From Shewanella intestini (lineage in GTDB: Bacteria > Pseudomonadota > Gammaproteobacteria > Enterobacterales > Shewanellaceae): DNA of 64,000 nt. Positions 30,634 through 38,658 of the stretch are shown one piece after another. A program made the position numbers and the translations under genes. How positions within the stretch are numbered: position 1 is the first letter of the stretch; each line of letters opens with the position of its first letter. Under the pieces are notes generated by a model that was not told the DNA's origin, did no database searches, and saw only the letters and a program-made list of their open reading frames with translations. Location of the stretch: assembly GCF_018221465.1 (NCBI RefSeq), contig NZ_JAAIKR010000002.1, forward strand, positions 186,001 to 250,000, in the 5' to 3' direction.

Positions 30634-30812
30634 GTTGCCTTTTTTTAGTGAAATCTGCCTTGTCATTATGGATGTATCAATTGGAATATTGAAAATTTAC
30701 GTGTTACACCCGCTTATTTGTATCTCAGGTTACAGTAGGATACAGAGTTGTTTTTATTAATTGCATATAGTTGTTCTACAGCAACATTAACGATAAAAAT
30801 AAAGGACACAAA

Positions 30813-31586
30813 ATGAAATATTTAACCTTAGTCATCTCATCACTATTGTTGTCTCAATCAGCGCTAGCAGCAGACAATACTTATATTCGTAACGGTAATG
30901 TGTATAGCCACGAGGGTAAATTTTTTGCAGGTGCGGGTGTGGTAACTGGAAGTGAGTTTTATAAAGGGCAAGACCATAAAACAGCTGCATATTTAAACGG
31001 TGGATTTCATGGTAGCGATTTTAATGCCGATGTTAGCGGGGTTAACTATCGCTTTCTTGGTGACAATGAGTCACTATTGAATATGAGCGTGTTTGTGACA
31101 GCTAATGCCGAATTTGATGCAAAAGATGCCGACATCTTAGATGGCATGAAAGACCGCAAGGCAAGCGGCGACCTTGGGTTAAACCTCGATTTACATTTAG
31201 GTAATGGTACGCTTTCAAGTAAGTTCCAACATGATGTGACTGATGTTTATAACGGTTACCAAGCCGATATGACTTATTATTATCCAATAAAAGTGGGCTT
31301 TGCTGACATTGTTCCATATGCAGGCGTGCATTATTACAGTAAAGATTTTGCCAATTACTATACCGGTGTCAGTAAAAAAGATGCCACCAATGTTCGCAGC
31401 GAATACCAAGCATCATCAACCTTAGCTTATCGTGCCGGTTATGTATTAGTGGCACCTGTCACTGAGCATTTAGACATTGTTCAGTCAGCAGGCTATACCC
31501 GTTTAGGGTCTGACATGGCTGATTCACCATTAATCGGAAGTCAAAACCAGTGGGCAACCTCAGTGGGTGTTAATTACCACTTTTAA
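30813..31586 (+). CDS. MipA/OmpV-family outer membrane protein 1
   Basis: A 257-residue beta-barrel protein with a clear signal peptide (MKYLTLVISSLLLSQSALA, cut before ADN). The mature part alternates polar and hydrophobic residues, with paired strands such as FFAGAGVVTGSEFYKGQ and DIVPYAGVHYYSKDFANYY. It ends in an aromatic residue (VGVNYHF), as barrels recognised by the Bam machinery do. The start is the ATG preceded by AAAGGACACAAA. MipA family members scaffold murein enzymes or act as porins. A lipoprotein gene follows after 19 bases. Confidence 0.82.
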   Translation: MKYLTLVISSLLLSQSALAADNTYIRNGNVYSHEGKFFAGAGVVTGSEFYKGQDHKTAAYLNGGFHGSDFNADVSGVNYRFLGDNESLLNMSVFVTANAEFDAKDADILDGMKDRKASGDLGLNLDLHLGNGTLSSKFQHDVTDVYNGYQADMTYYYPIKVGFADIVPYAGVHYYSKDFANYYTGVSKKDATNVRSEYQASSTLAYRAGYVLVAPVTEHLDIVQSAGYTRLGSDMADSPLIGSQNQWATSVGVNYHF

Positions 31587-31605
31587 TCTCTAATTGGAGT
31601 CAATC

Positions 31606-32061
31606 ATGAAAATTTTAAAACACATATCAATGTTAGCGATAGTAGCCTGTTTGTTGAGTGCTTGCGCCACACCTTATAACACCGAAAAAAGTTTTTGGAC
31701 ATTTGGTAAAGGCTTTGAAACCGTGCAGATTGCTCCCGATAGCTGGCAGATTAGTTTTGTTGGAAATACTAATACTGATCGTGCTTTAACTCAAAAGTAT
31801 GTGATGATTAAGTCCGCAGAGCTGTGCCAAAAAGCAGGTTACGATTATTTCCAATACACAAATGCACAAACTAATAGTGATGCTGTAGGGCAATTTGGTG
31901 CGGGCAGTCAAAGCAATAATATTTTGTTTGGTAGCACCAGCATAGATAAAGAAACATCAACAGTGGTTGAAGTGACAGGTTTAAAAACTAAACCCGCTCA
32001 AGCTAATACACGAGTCTATGATGTCAACTACATTTTGAACCATGTAAAAGTTGACAATTAA
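31606..32061 (+). CDS. Small lipoprotein of the CC0125/CC1285 type
   Basis: A 151-residue lipoprotein. The lipobox is LLSAC with Cys at about residue 19. The mature part holds the family's conserved block IAPDSWQISFVGNTNTDR and KSAELCQKAGYDYF. The ATG at 31606 is chosen because GGAGTCAATC precedes it directly; a TTG four codons earlier overlaps that ribosome site. Probably co-transcribed with the MipA/OmpV gene just before it. The molecular role of this family is not known to me. Confidence 0.78.
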   Translation: MKILKHISMLAIVACLLSACATPYNTEKSFWTFGKGFETVQIAPDSWQISFVGNTNTDRALTQKYVMIKSAELCQKAGYDYFQYTNAQTNSDAVGQFGAGSQSNNILFGSTSIDKETSTVVEVTGLKTKPAQANTRVYDVNYILNHVKVDN

Positions 32062-32139
32062 TAACTACTGGAAATCAATACCACGCGAAGGTTACGCGTA
32101 ACTAGCATAATATGTTGTAACCCGCGTTTTTTAAAATAG

Positions 32140-32190
32140 GCGCTAAATTGAGTTTATCTATAATAGATACCGTCAATTTAGCGCTTTTTT
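32140..32190 (+). terminator. Intrinsic terminator after the lipoprotein gene
   Basis: A long hairpin: 12-bp outer arms GCGCTAAATTGA / TCAATTTAGCGC with an inner TATCTA / TAGATA stem, followed by seven T residues. It lies between the convergent lipoprotein and histidine kinase genes. Confidence 0.88.
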
Positions 32191-32228
32191 TATGGCTACT
32201 TTGTGGCGTAATTTTTTGGGTTTATTTG

Positions 32229-33530
32229 TTACTCGTGCTCATTTATTCGAACTAAGGTTAATATCATACAAGCGCCACCTAATTGTGCTGAGCGATCAAT
32301 TGTTAGCTTCGAGTCCATCCAATTACCAATTCTGGCAACAATTGCCAGCCCCATACCATGCCCTGCATTATCTCGGCTATGTTGACCACGAACAAACGGC
32401 TTAATCACTTCTAGGGCTTCATTGTCATCAATGCCTTTGCCGTCATCTTCAACCCGTATTTGAACGGTATCAGGGTTAACTACAATGCTTATTTGAATAT
32501 GTTGTTGCCCAAAACGCTCGGCGTTACTGAGCAAGTTACTAACTTGCATGGCTAGATACTGGCGATCACTTTGAATCAATATGGGCTGTGACGCTGACAA
32601 AAGCGTGAAGGTATGCTGCTCAAAGTGCTGGTTTGCATAGCGTTCGATTAACCATTGATTAAGGTCAAATACGCTTAATGCTGGCGAGATATTCGCTTCA
32701 TCAAGACGGGCGTAACTTAATAGTGTCGCAACCAACTCTTCCATGGTGTCGAGGTTAGTGTTTAAACGTGCAAAGTACTTCACTTTTAGGGCGGGATTGC
32801 TGGTTTCTTCTAATGCTTCAATGCCAAAACGTAATCTGGCTATCGGCGTTTTTAAATCGTGCGATACCGCGCGGCTGAGCAATTTATTATCGTCAACAAG
32901 TTGCTGAATGCGATCGGCCATACGATTAAATTCGATTTCAATTTCACTAATATAAGAGGTGTTTTTGATTTTAATACGTTGTTGTAATTGTCCCATACCA
33001 AACGCTTTTGTGGTTTTACTTAAGTTGATCAGTTGGCGAATTAGCGGAGATATCCATAGCAATAAAATCAGGCTGACACCGCCGTAAAATAGCATGGTGT
33101 AATGTTCATTACTGGACTGTAGTTGCTCATCAGGGGTCACTAAAGTGGTGCTAATATTTAATACTTGCTGGGTTTTGTCCAGATGATAATGCAGTGAAAT
33201 CCCTTCATCTGAATCAAGTACTAATGCTGCTTGTTGAATAAATTGTTTGTGTAGTGACGGCGGCAATGCAAAGGCAGATTCAGCAATAATTGACATTTTT
33301 TCGTCATTTATGCTGTTCCAATGACGAATAAACTGTTGTTGGTCAATGAGAGGGTCGTTTAAGGTTTTAGCAAGTGATTCACCTACCCATTTCAAGGCAT
33401 TAATCTTCTCAATGGTGTTCGCTTGCCCATCTGTAGATTCGGTTACTGCGGCAATTTGGGTGATGGTCCAACCTAAACTTGCAATGGCAATAATTACCAC
33501 TAAAACCAAAGAAATAATGAGCTTTTTCAT
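32229..33530 (-). CDS. Sensor histidine kinase (RstB/VprB-like)
   Basis: A 433-residue membrane sensor kinase. Helix 1 is at residues 5-27, a ~120-residue periplasmic sensor follows, and helix 2 lies at about 147-168. After a HAMP domain comes the dimerisation helix with the phospho-acceptor His (SHDLKTPIARLRFGIEAL), then the ATPase domain with N box (VSNLLSNAERFGQQ), G1 (VEDDGKGID) and G2 (GHGMGLAIV). The regulator gene is 49 bases upstream. Context with OmpV and DUF3019 genes resembles the Vibrio carRS/vprAB locus. Confidence 0.9.
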   Translation of the reverse strand: MKKLIISLVLVVIIAIASLGWTITQIAAVTESTDGQANTIEKINALKWVGESLAKTLNDPLIDQQQFIRHWNSINDEKMSIIAESAFALPPSLHKQFIQQAALVLDSDEGISLHYHLDKTQQVLNISTTLVTPDEQLQSSNEHYTMLFYGGVSLILLLWISPLIRQLINLSKTTKAFGMGQLQQRIKIKNTSYISEIEIEFNRMADRIQQLVDDNKLLSRAVSHDLKTPIARLRFGIEALEETSNPALKVKYFARLNTNLDTMEELVATLLSYARLDEANISPALSVFDLNQWLIERYANQHFEQHTFTLLSASQPILIQSDRQYLAMQVSNLLSNAERFGQQHIQISIVVNPDTVQIRVEDDGKGIDDNEALEVIKPFVRGQHSRDNAGHGMGLAIVARIGNWMDSKLTIDRSAQLGGACMILTLVRINEHE

Positions 33531-33579
33531 ATTGATGCCATTTGCTTAGTGGTGATGCCATTGGTATGTGGCGACGGGA

Positions 33580-34284
33580 TTAATCTTCAGTTTGTTCTTC
33601 GCGGCAAAATAAATAGCCTTTGGCGCGCACGGTTTTTATTTTGTAGGGTTGATTGGGGGCGTCGAGCAGTTTTTTACGTAGCCGTGATACTCTAATATCT
33701 ATTGAGCGATCAAAACCATCGTATTCGATGCCGCGTAATTGCGTTATCAGCTCGGTACGCGCAACGACAGTGCCGACGTTTAATGCCAGTAGCCAAAATA
33801 CGTCAAACTCATTCGCATTTAACTCAAGTGAAAACGAACCAATTTTGACCGATTTAGCATTGGCATTTAATACTAAATCGCCAAATTCAAGTTGTTGTTT
33901 AACTTTGTCATCTGTAGCACGTCGCAGCAGCGCTTTAATATGCGCGAGCATGACTTGTGGACGAATAGGTTTGGTTAAGTAATCATCAGCACCGACTTCT
34001 AGGCCTTTAATTTCATCACCATCTTCAACACAAGCGGTCATAAACAAAATAGGGCCGCGGTAAAATGAACGTGCTTCTTTACAGACATCAAAGCCGTTTT
34101 TAACTGGCATCATTACATCGAGTAAGACTAAATCTGGCACTTCTTCTTCAATCATCTCTAGGGCGTAATCACCTTGGCTGGCAACGGTAATGGTATAGCC
34201 GTGGTCTAACAGGTAATCGCTGATCCATTCTGCTAATGAACAGTCATCTTCTACTACTAAAATATGTTTTTGCTCATCTTGCAT
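33580..34284 (-). CDS. OmpR-family response regulator
   Basis: A 234-residue regulator. The receiver domain has the acidic pair VVEDD, the phospho-acceptor Asp in VLLDVMMPVKNGF and the conserved Lys in DDYLTKPI. The C-terminal winged helix has ELNANEFDVFWLLALN and DIRVSRLRKKLLDAPNQPYKIKTVRAKGYLF. The start at 34284 has GGAG at a good distance and overlaps the stop of the DUF3019 gene (TAATG); a TTG five codons earlier is less likely. It is the partner of the kinase downstream. Confidence 0.92.
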   Translation of the reverse strand: MQDEQKHILVVEDDCSLAEWISDYLLDHGYTITVASQGDYALEMIEEEVPDLVLLDVMMPVKNGFDVCKEARSFYRGPILFMTACVEDGDEIKGLEVGADDYLTKPIRPQVMLAHIKALLRRATDDKVKQQLEFGDLVLNANAKSVKIGSFSLELNANEFDVFWLLALNVGTVVARTELITQLRGIEYDGFDRSIDIRVSRLRKKLLDAPNQPYKIKTVRAKGYLFCREEQTED

Positions 34285-34694
34285 TAAAACAGTCTCCAAC
34301 CGGATTGACTTTGTTTGGGTGCTTTATAAACCCAGGTCACAACCACTTTCACTTTGGCTAGCGGTTGTGGTTGGCCTTGGCGAATTAATTGAAATGTTGT
34401 GGTAGTGGTATTTTCAAAACTATAAGAATATTGGGTCAGAGCTTGTCCTTCCCAGCAGGTTATGGGTTGCTGAGGGGGATTTTCATTCGTATTAGACTGC
34501 ATAAGGCAATATTTGCCTGCATTGGGAGTAGACCATTTAAAGGTGACATCCTGATAGCACATTTGACCTTTGTGCAAAGCGACACATTGTTCAGGTGTGG
34601 CGGTAAAGTCAGTGATATCTGTTTGTGCATGGCTGACGGGGGAAATCAATCCCAACCATAATAAATGCCACCATCGAGTGAGTAATTTAGTCAT
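34284..34694 (-). CDS. DUF3019-domain periplasmic protein
   Basis: A 136-residue secreted protein with signal peptide (LLWLGLISPVSHA, cut before QTD). The mature ~115 residues contain four cysteines (EQCVALHKGQMCYQD, GKYCLMQ, ITCWEG) that could form two disulfides, and a run of beta strands, matching the DUF3019 pattern of Shewanella and Vibrio. Function unknown. It is stop-start coupled to the response regulator, so it may be an accessory or stress input of that two-component system. It follows the OmpV gene by 8 bases. Confidence 0.82.
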   Translation of the reverse strand: MTKLLTRWWHLLWLGLISPVSHAQTDITDFTATPEQCVALHKGQMCYQDVTFKWSTPNAGKYCLMQSNTNENPPQQPITCWEGQALTQYSYSFENTTTTTFQLIRQGQPQPLAKVKVVVTWVYKAPKQSQSGWRLF

Positions 34695-34702
34695 AAGCCA
34701 CC

Positions 34703-35578
34703 TTAAAACACATAGCTGATAGTGGCGTTCAAAAATGACGCATATCCAGCTTGATTAAAGGGGCTGTCGGTAATGACATCAGGGAGTAGGTTATAGCGAT
34801 ACATTGCCCTAAACACGACATTTGAGGTAATGGGGTAGGCTGCACCTAATTCAATGCCATAACTTAAAGAGCTATCAGGTGTGTACTGAGGAAATAAATC
34901 AGTCGCTTCATCAGCGGTCACACCAAATAAAGCGCGATTCAATTTGGCTGATGAATAAGTAACGCTACCTAAGGCATGAAAATTCCAATTACGCACTTGC
35001 CAAGATTTTCCGAATCGAGCGCTGCTTTGCAGTCCTTGGTCGTCAAAGTAATCACTGACAGCACGAAATTGAAACACATAATGGTCGTCCCAGTAACGTG
35101 TTGCTCTAATGCCTGCACCAACGTAAATAGACTCTTCTGATAATAAATATACATTGCGCTCGGCTTCATCGAGCAGTTTGGGATCAATCCCTTCAGGACG
35201 ACGCCACGTGGTTTGAATGTTGGCTAAAAGGATATCAACTGACCAATGCGCTGAGTTCCAGATATTATAGCCAAGGTTAATACCATCTTGAGATTGATGC
35301 ACCATTTCGGCAAATAAGCCTTTGTATTGATATACGCCGCTTATTAACAATGCAGGTTCAATGGTTTGATGATCGGTTTGACGAACGTCAACTTTGTTTG
35401 AGGAAAAAGCACCTGCACCAAGCTCAAAATAGCCGCCATCGGCTAAACGGTCTGTTTCGCCTTGGGAAACACTGGAGGCAATATCTGCGCCGTGAGATAG
35501 CGGAGAGATTAATGTGCAAAGTAAGCATAATGACAACCCAAAATGCCTGTGGATACTGTATGTGCGTTTGCTGTTCAT
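34703..35578 (-). CDS. MipA/OmpV-family outer membrane protein 2
   Basis: A 291-residue barrel protein. The signal peptide is LSLCLLCTLISPLSHG, cut before ADI. The mature part has the family start GGYFELGAGAFSS, repeated amphipathic strands, AAYPITSNVVFRAMYRYNLLPDVI, and the C-terminal aromatic YVF. It is the first gene of the minus-strand set OmpV-DUF3019-regulator-kinase. It shares only family-level likeness with the MipA/OmpV protein at 30813. Confidence 0.85.
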   Translation of the reverse strand: MNSKRTYSIHRHFGLSLCLLCTLISPLSHGADIASSVSQGETDRLADGGYFELGAGAFSSNKVDVRQTDHQTIEPALLISGVYQYKGLFAEMVHQSQDGINLGYNIWNSAHWSVDILLANIQTTWRRPEGIDPKLLDEAERNVYLLSEESIYVGAGIRATRYWDDHYVFQFRAVSDYFDDQGLQSSARFGKSWQVRNWNFHALGSVTYSSAKLNRALFGVTADEATDLFPQYTPDSSLSYGIELGAAYPITSNVVFRAMYRYNLLPDVITDSPFNQAGYASFLNATISYVF

Positions 35579-35954
35579 ATTATGGGTGAAGCTACCTTGT
35601 AAAGATTCAGTAATCGTAAAACATACTGAAAATATAGAACATTTTTAAAGCGCTATTTTACAAGATATGTCAGGTGAGGTTAATCAATAAATTACAATTA
35701 AAGGCAGGAATTGTGTCAGTAGTGGTATTTAGGTTGCCGCTATTGATGTGCAATGCCAGTGCACATCAATAGTTAAGGTCAGTAATGATTAATGAAAATA
35801 GTGATCGACAGACAGTGTCAAGATTGGCATCGCATACAGTGTTTGTTGCCTATCTTGTAACAACCGCTAGTTGACCGTTAAGCGTTCATTGTGAATGAAC
35901 AAGGAGGTTCTTATCCAGGCTAAAGCCCTAAACATGATAAGGACACCAGCGAGA
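35579..35954. other. Non-coding region with a perfect inverted repeat
   Basis: A 376-base gap between pepE and the OmpV gene, both on the minus strand. It holds a perfect 13-bp inverted repeat with a 7-base loop (35740-35752 and 35760-35772, CTATTGATGTGCA and its complement) and a smaller palindrome GTTCATT-GTG-AATGAAC near 35885. The promoter of the OmpV operon must be at its right-hand (low-coordinate) end near 35579-35700. No gene seen. Confidence 0.55.
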
Positions 35955-36680
35955 TTATGTGGTTGGTTTCTTGTCTAAATAAACGCTGAGGTCGGTTCCT
36001 ACAGCAATCGGTTGTGCTTGAATATCGCCTTTAAATAAATAACCTTCTTTGTCACCAATTAGTGTGAGCTTTTGGTCTTTAAGTCGTAATGCGGTGCCTT
36101 CTTGAATCGCAATAACAGGGGTTATTGGGTCTACCTTTGTAAATTCAAGCAGTCGCTGGGCGCGGGTTTCACCATTATGTCCAGCGAGTGTGGCATTGCT
36201 GTAGTGAGGATTGAGCTGAAAAGGTAAAATTCTTAAGCCAGTAAAAGACACGGGTTCAATAATTGGCATGTCATTTGTTGTTCGGATGCTTTGCCCAGTG
36301 ATATTCGAGCCTGCACTCCAACCTACATAGGGTTTACCTGACAAAACTTGTTCGTTAATTAACTGCACTAAGTCGTAACGGTAAAGCTCATGCAATAAGT
36401 GGAATGTGTTTCCACCACCGACGAAAATACCATCGGCTTGTTTTATTGCCTGTTTAGGGTCGTTAAATTGGTGGATACTTTCAATGGATAACCCAAGGGG
36501 TGCTAGACCTTCTTGGACAAGCGTCAGGTAATGATCGTAATCCATACTGACACCGGCATAAGGAATAAATAACCACTTTTGACCAGGTGAACATAACGGA
36601 CGAATAAAATCGATTGTATGAGATAAATAAGGGGTATCACCAACGCGTGAGGCACTTAACATTAAGGCATTAACTGACAT
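35955..36680 (-). CDS. pepE: Dipeptidase E (alpha-aspartyl dipeptidase)
   Basis: A serine peptidase (family S51) that cleaves dipeptides with N-terminal aspartate. Its 241 residues show the nucleophile motif [10 protein letters not shown] with the catalytic Ser, [13 protein letters not shown], and the conserved [17 protein letters not shown] near the catalytic His/Glu. Length matches Salmonella PepE (229). It stands alone, with a short AT-rich promoter region upstream. Confidence 0.93.
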   Translation of the reverse strand: MSVNALMLSASRVGDTPYLSHTIDFIRPLCSPGQKWLFIPYAGVSMDYDHYLTLVQEGLAPLGLSIESIHQFNDPKQAIKQADGIFVGGGNTFHLLHELYRYDLVQLINEQVLSGKPYVGWSAGSNITGQSIRTTNDMPIIEPVSFTGLRILPFQLNPHYSNATLAGHNGETRAQRLLEFTKVDPITPVIAIQEGTALRLKDQKLTLIGDKEGYLFKGDIQAQPIAVGTDLSVYLDKKPTT

Positions 36681-36858
36681 ATAACTTCCTTTAATTCATT
36701 GGTTTTTTGGCAGTGTAGCAAAGAAAATAACTTACCAAAAGTCGTGATAAATCAATCGTCAGATTAAGTATCTATTAATATTCACTTAGTAGAATCCGCA
36801 AAATCTATGGCATGTCTTTTAAAAATAATCATCTAAAAATTATTTAATTAATCAACCC

Positions 36859-36886
36859 TTGAAATTGATTATTTTGGACATATTAT
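36859..36886 (+). promoter_or_regulatory. Likely sigma-70 promoter of htpX
   Basis: TTGAAA and TATTAT are separated by 16 bases, 46 bases before the htpX start codon. The -35 lies within CCTTGAA, which also resembles a heat-shock -35, but a matching heat-shock -10 is not clear. Confidence 0.5.
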
Positions 36887-36931
36887 GTCTTAAACCATTG
36901 TAATTGACCCTTTCGTCAAACAGGAGCTTAT

Positions 36932-37795
36932 ATGAAGCGGATTTTTTTATTAATTGCCACCAACATGGCTATTTTACTTGTTGCATCGATTGTCATGTCT
37001 ATTTTAGGGGTTAACACTTCTTCAATGACTGGGCTATTAATTTTCGCTGCAATATTTGGTTTTGGTGGTGCGTTCCTTAGCTTAGCGATTTCTAAATGGA
37101 TGGCCAAGAAAACCATGGGGTGTGAAGTGATCACTCAACCTCGTGACAATATCGAAAAATGGTTAGTTGATACCGTTGCGCGCCAAGCAAAACAAGCGGG
37201 CATTAATATGCCTGAAGTGGCGATATATCAATCACCAGAGCTAAACGCATTTGCGACAGGCCCATCTAAAAATAACGCATTGGTTGCCGTGAGTTCGGGT
37301 TTGCTTTATGGCATGACCCAAGATGAAATTGAAGGCGTATTAGCCCATGAAGTAAGCCATGTTGCTAACGGTGATATGGTGACATTAACCTTGATCCAAG
37401 GCGTAGTGAATACCTTCGTTATTTTTGCTGCGCGTGTGGTTGCAGGCATTATCAATAACGTGGTGGCTAGCAATGATGAAGAAGGAGAAGGGTTAGGTAC
37501 GTTTGCTTATATCGGTGTGGTTTTCGTGCTTGATATGCTATTTGGTATTTTAGCTTCCATGATTGTGGCTTACTTTTCACGGATTCGTGAATTCAAAGCC
37601 GATGAAGGTGCTGCTCACTTAGCGGGTAAGCACAAAATGATCGCAGCGTTAGAGCGTTTACGCCAAGGGCCTGAGTCTGGTGCAATGCCTGCACAAATGT
37701 CAGCGTTAGGTATTAATGGTAAACGTGGTATGGCTGAGTTAATGATGAGTCACCCTCCGTTAGAAAAACGTATTGCTGCTTTGCAGAACCGTTAA
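36932..37795 (+). CDS. htpX: Membrane zinc protease HtpX
   Basis: An inner-membrane M48 metalloprotease that works with FtsH in quality control of membrane proteins. The 287 residues have two N-terminal helices, the zinc site [13 protein letters not shown] (HEXXH), two further hydrophobic segments, and the third zinc ligand in [15 protein letters not shown]. The C-terminal [18 protein letters not shown] is typical. Strong AGGAGCTT ribosome site. Followed by a terminator. Confidence 0.96.
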   Translation: MKRIFLLIATNMAILLVASIVMSILGVNTSSMTGLLIFAAIFGFGGAFLSLAISKWMAKKTMGCEVITQPRDNIEKWLVDTVARQAKQAGINMPEVAIYQSPELNAFATGPSKNNALVAVSSGLLYGMTQDEIEGVLAHEVSHVANGDMVTLTLIQGVVNTFVIFAARVVAGIINNVVASNDEEGEGLGTFAYIGVVFVLDMLFGILASMIVAYFSRIREFKADEGAAHLAGKHKMIAALERLRQGPESGAMPAQMSALGINGKRGMAELMMSHPPLEKRIAALQNR

Positions 37796-37815
37796 TTAAA
37801 AATAAAATCATTTAC

Positions 37816-37843
37816 AAAAAAGGAGCTTTGCTCCTTTTTTTTT
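37816..37843 (+). terminator. Intrinsic terminator after htpX
   Basis: AAAAAAGGAGC-TTT-GCTCCTTTTTT with nine T residues, about 20 bases past the stop. Confidence 0.9.
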
Positions 37844-38084
37844 GTCTCACAATTGATTATCTTAAAATAACCTTAATACTTGAATGGTTTACATGAAGTA
37901 GAGCACGTTTTAGTAAAGAACAAGCTGTTAAATTACGTGGCTGCTTTATGGTTGCCAATTTGGGCAACGTTAACTATGTTTGTTAAATGTATTTTAGTGG
38001 ATTGAGTGTTGTGATTAATTCAGTTTTTGACTCCCATCAATACAAAAGAATGAGAGCATTTAACTGCAAATGGAGGATTTTAAA

Positions 38085-38438
38085 GTGAGCAATAAATTAC
38101 TAACTGCACTATTTGCTGCGGGTTTTGCATTATTATCTTCAACGGCGAGTTTCGCTGCTGATGAAAAACAAAACCTTGCAGATTTCCATGTTGAAATGGG
38201 TGGCTGTGAAAACTGTCATGCTGATGGCGAACCGTCTGCTGATGGTGCATATGAGTTTGAACAGTGTCAAAGCTGTCACGGTGCTTTATCAGAAATGGAT
38301 AAAGTTCACCAATCACATGATGGCAAACTGATGTGTGCTGATTGTCATGCCCCACATGACACAAATGTCGGTGACAGACCAGAATGTAGTTCTTGTCATG
38401 ATGACGGTCGTACTGCTGATAAAATCAACAAGCAGTAA
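38085..38438 (+). CDS. cctA: Small tetraheme cytochrome c
   Basis: A periplasmic electron carrier of the Shewanella STC/CctA type that shuttles electrons from CymA to terminal reductases. The 117-residue precursor has a signal peptide ([10 protein letters not shown], cut before ADE) and four heme-binding motifs: CENCH, CQSCH, CADCH and CSSCH, with extra His residues (FHVEMGG, VHQSH, PHD) as distal ligands. The GTG start at 38085 is supported by GGAGG 8 bases upstream; an ATG five codons earlier overlaps that ribosome site. Single-gene unit with its own terminator. Confidence 0.95.
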   Translation: MSNKLLTALFAAGFALLSSTASFAADEKQNLADFHVEMGGCENCHADGEPSADGAYEFEQCQSCHGALSEMDKVHQSHDGKLMCADCHAPHDTNVGDRPECSSCHDDGRTADKINKQ

Positions 38439-38459
38439 TACGAACCTAACGATTAAAAC

Positions 38460-38484
38460 GCCAGCATTTGCTGGCTTTTTTTTT
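38460..38484 (+). terminator. Intrinsic terminator after cctA
   Basis: GCCAGCA / TGCTGGC stem followed by nine T residues. Confidence 0.9.
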
Positions 38485-38537
38485 GCTTATAAAAATCAAC
38501 ACTGATGCTACTTGTGGGCATTTTTGGTGCACGCTTA

Positions 38538-38554
38538 TGCACGATTCATGCGCA
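38538..38554 (+). promoter_or_regulatory. Candidate NtrC-binding site upstream of nasA
   Basis: TGCACGATTCATGCGCA fits the spacing of the 17-bp NtrC consensus (TGCAC-N7-GTGCA) with a perfect left half and one mismatch in the right half. Further GGTGCA and GCGCACC half sites flank it. Its centre is about 86 bases before the start point predicted from the sigma-54 promoter, a normal enhancer distance. Confidence 0.55.
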
Positions 38555-38604
38555 CCTGACACATCCACATTATAAAAAAGGCTAACTTTACAACATCTTA
38601 GGTA

Positions 38605-38621
38605 TTGGCATAAGAATCGCT
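38605..38621 (+). promoter_or_regulatory. Sigma-54 promoter of the nasA operon
   Basis: TTGGCATAAGAATCGCT has the invariant GG (38607-38608) and GC (38619-38620) exactly 10 bases apart and a good -24 element. The predicted start is near 38632, giving a 27-base leader before the nasA ATG. Confidence 0.75.
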
Positions 38622-38658
38622 TTCTATACTTTATAAGGATTAATCTTAAAGGTATACA

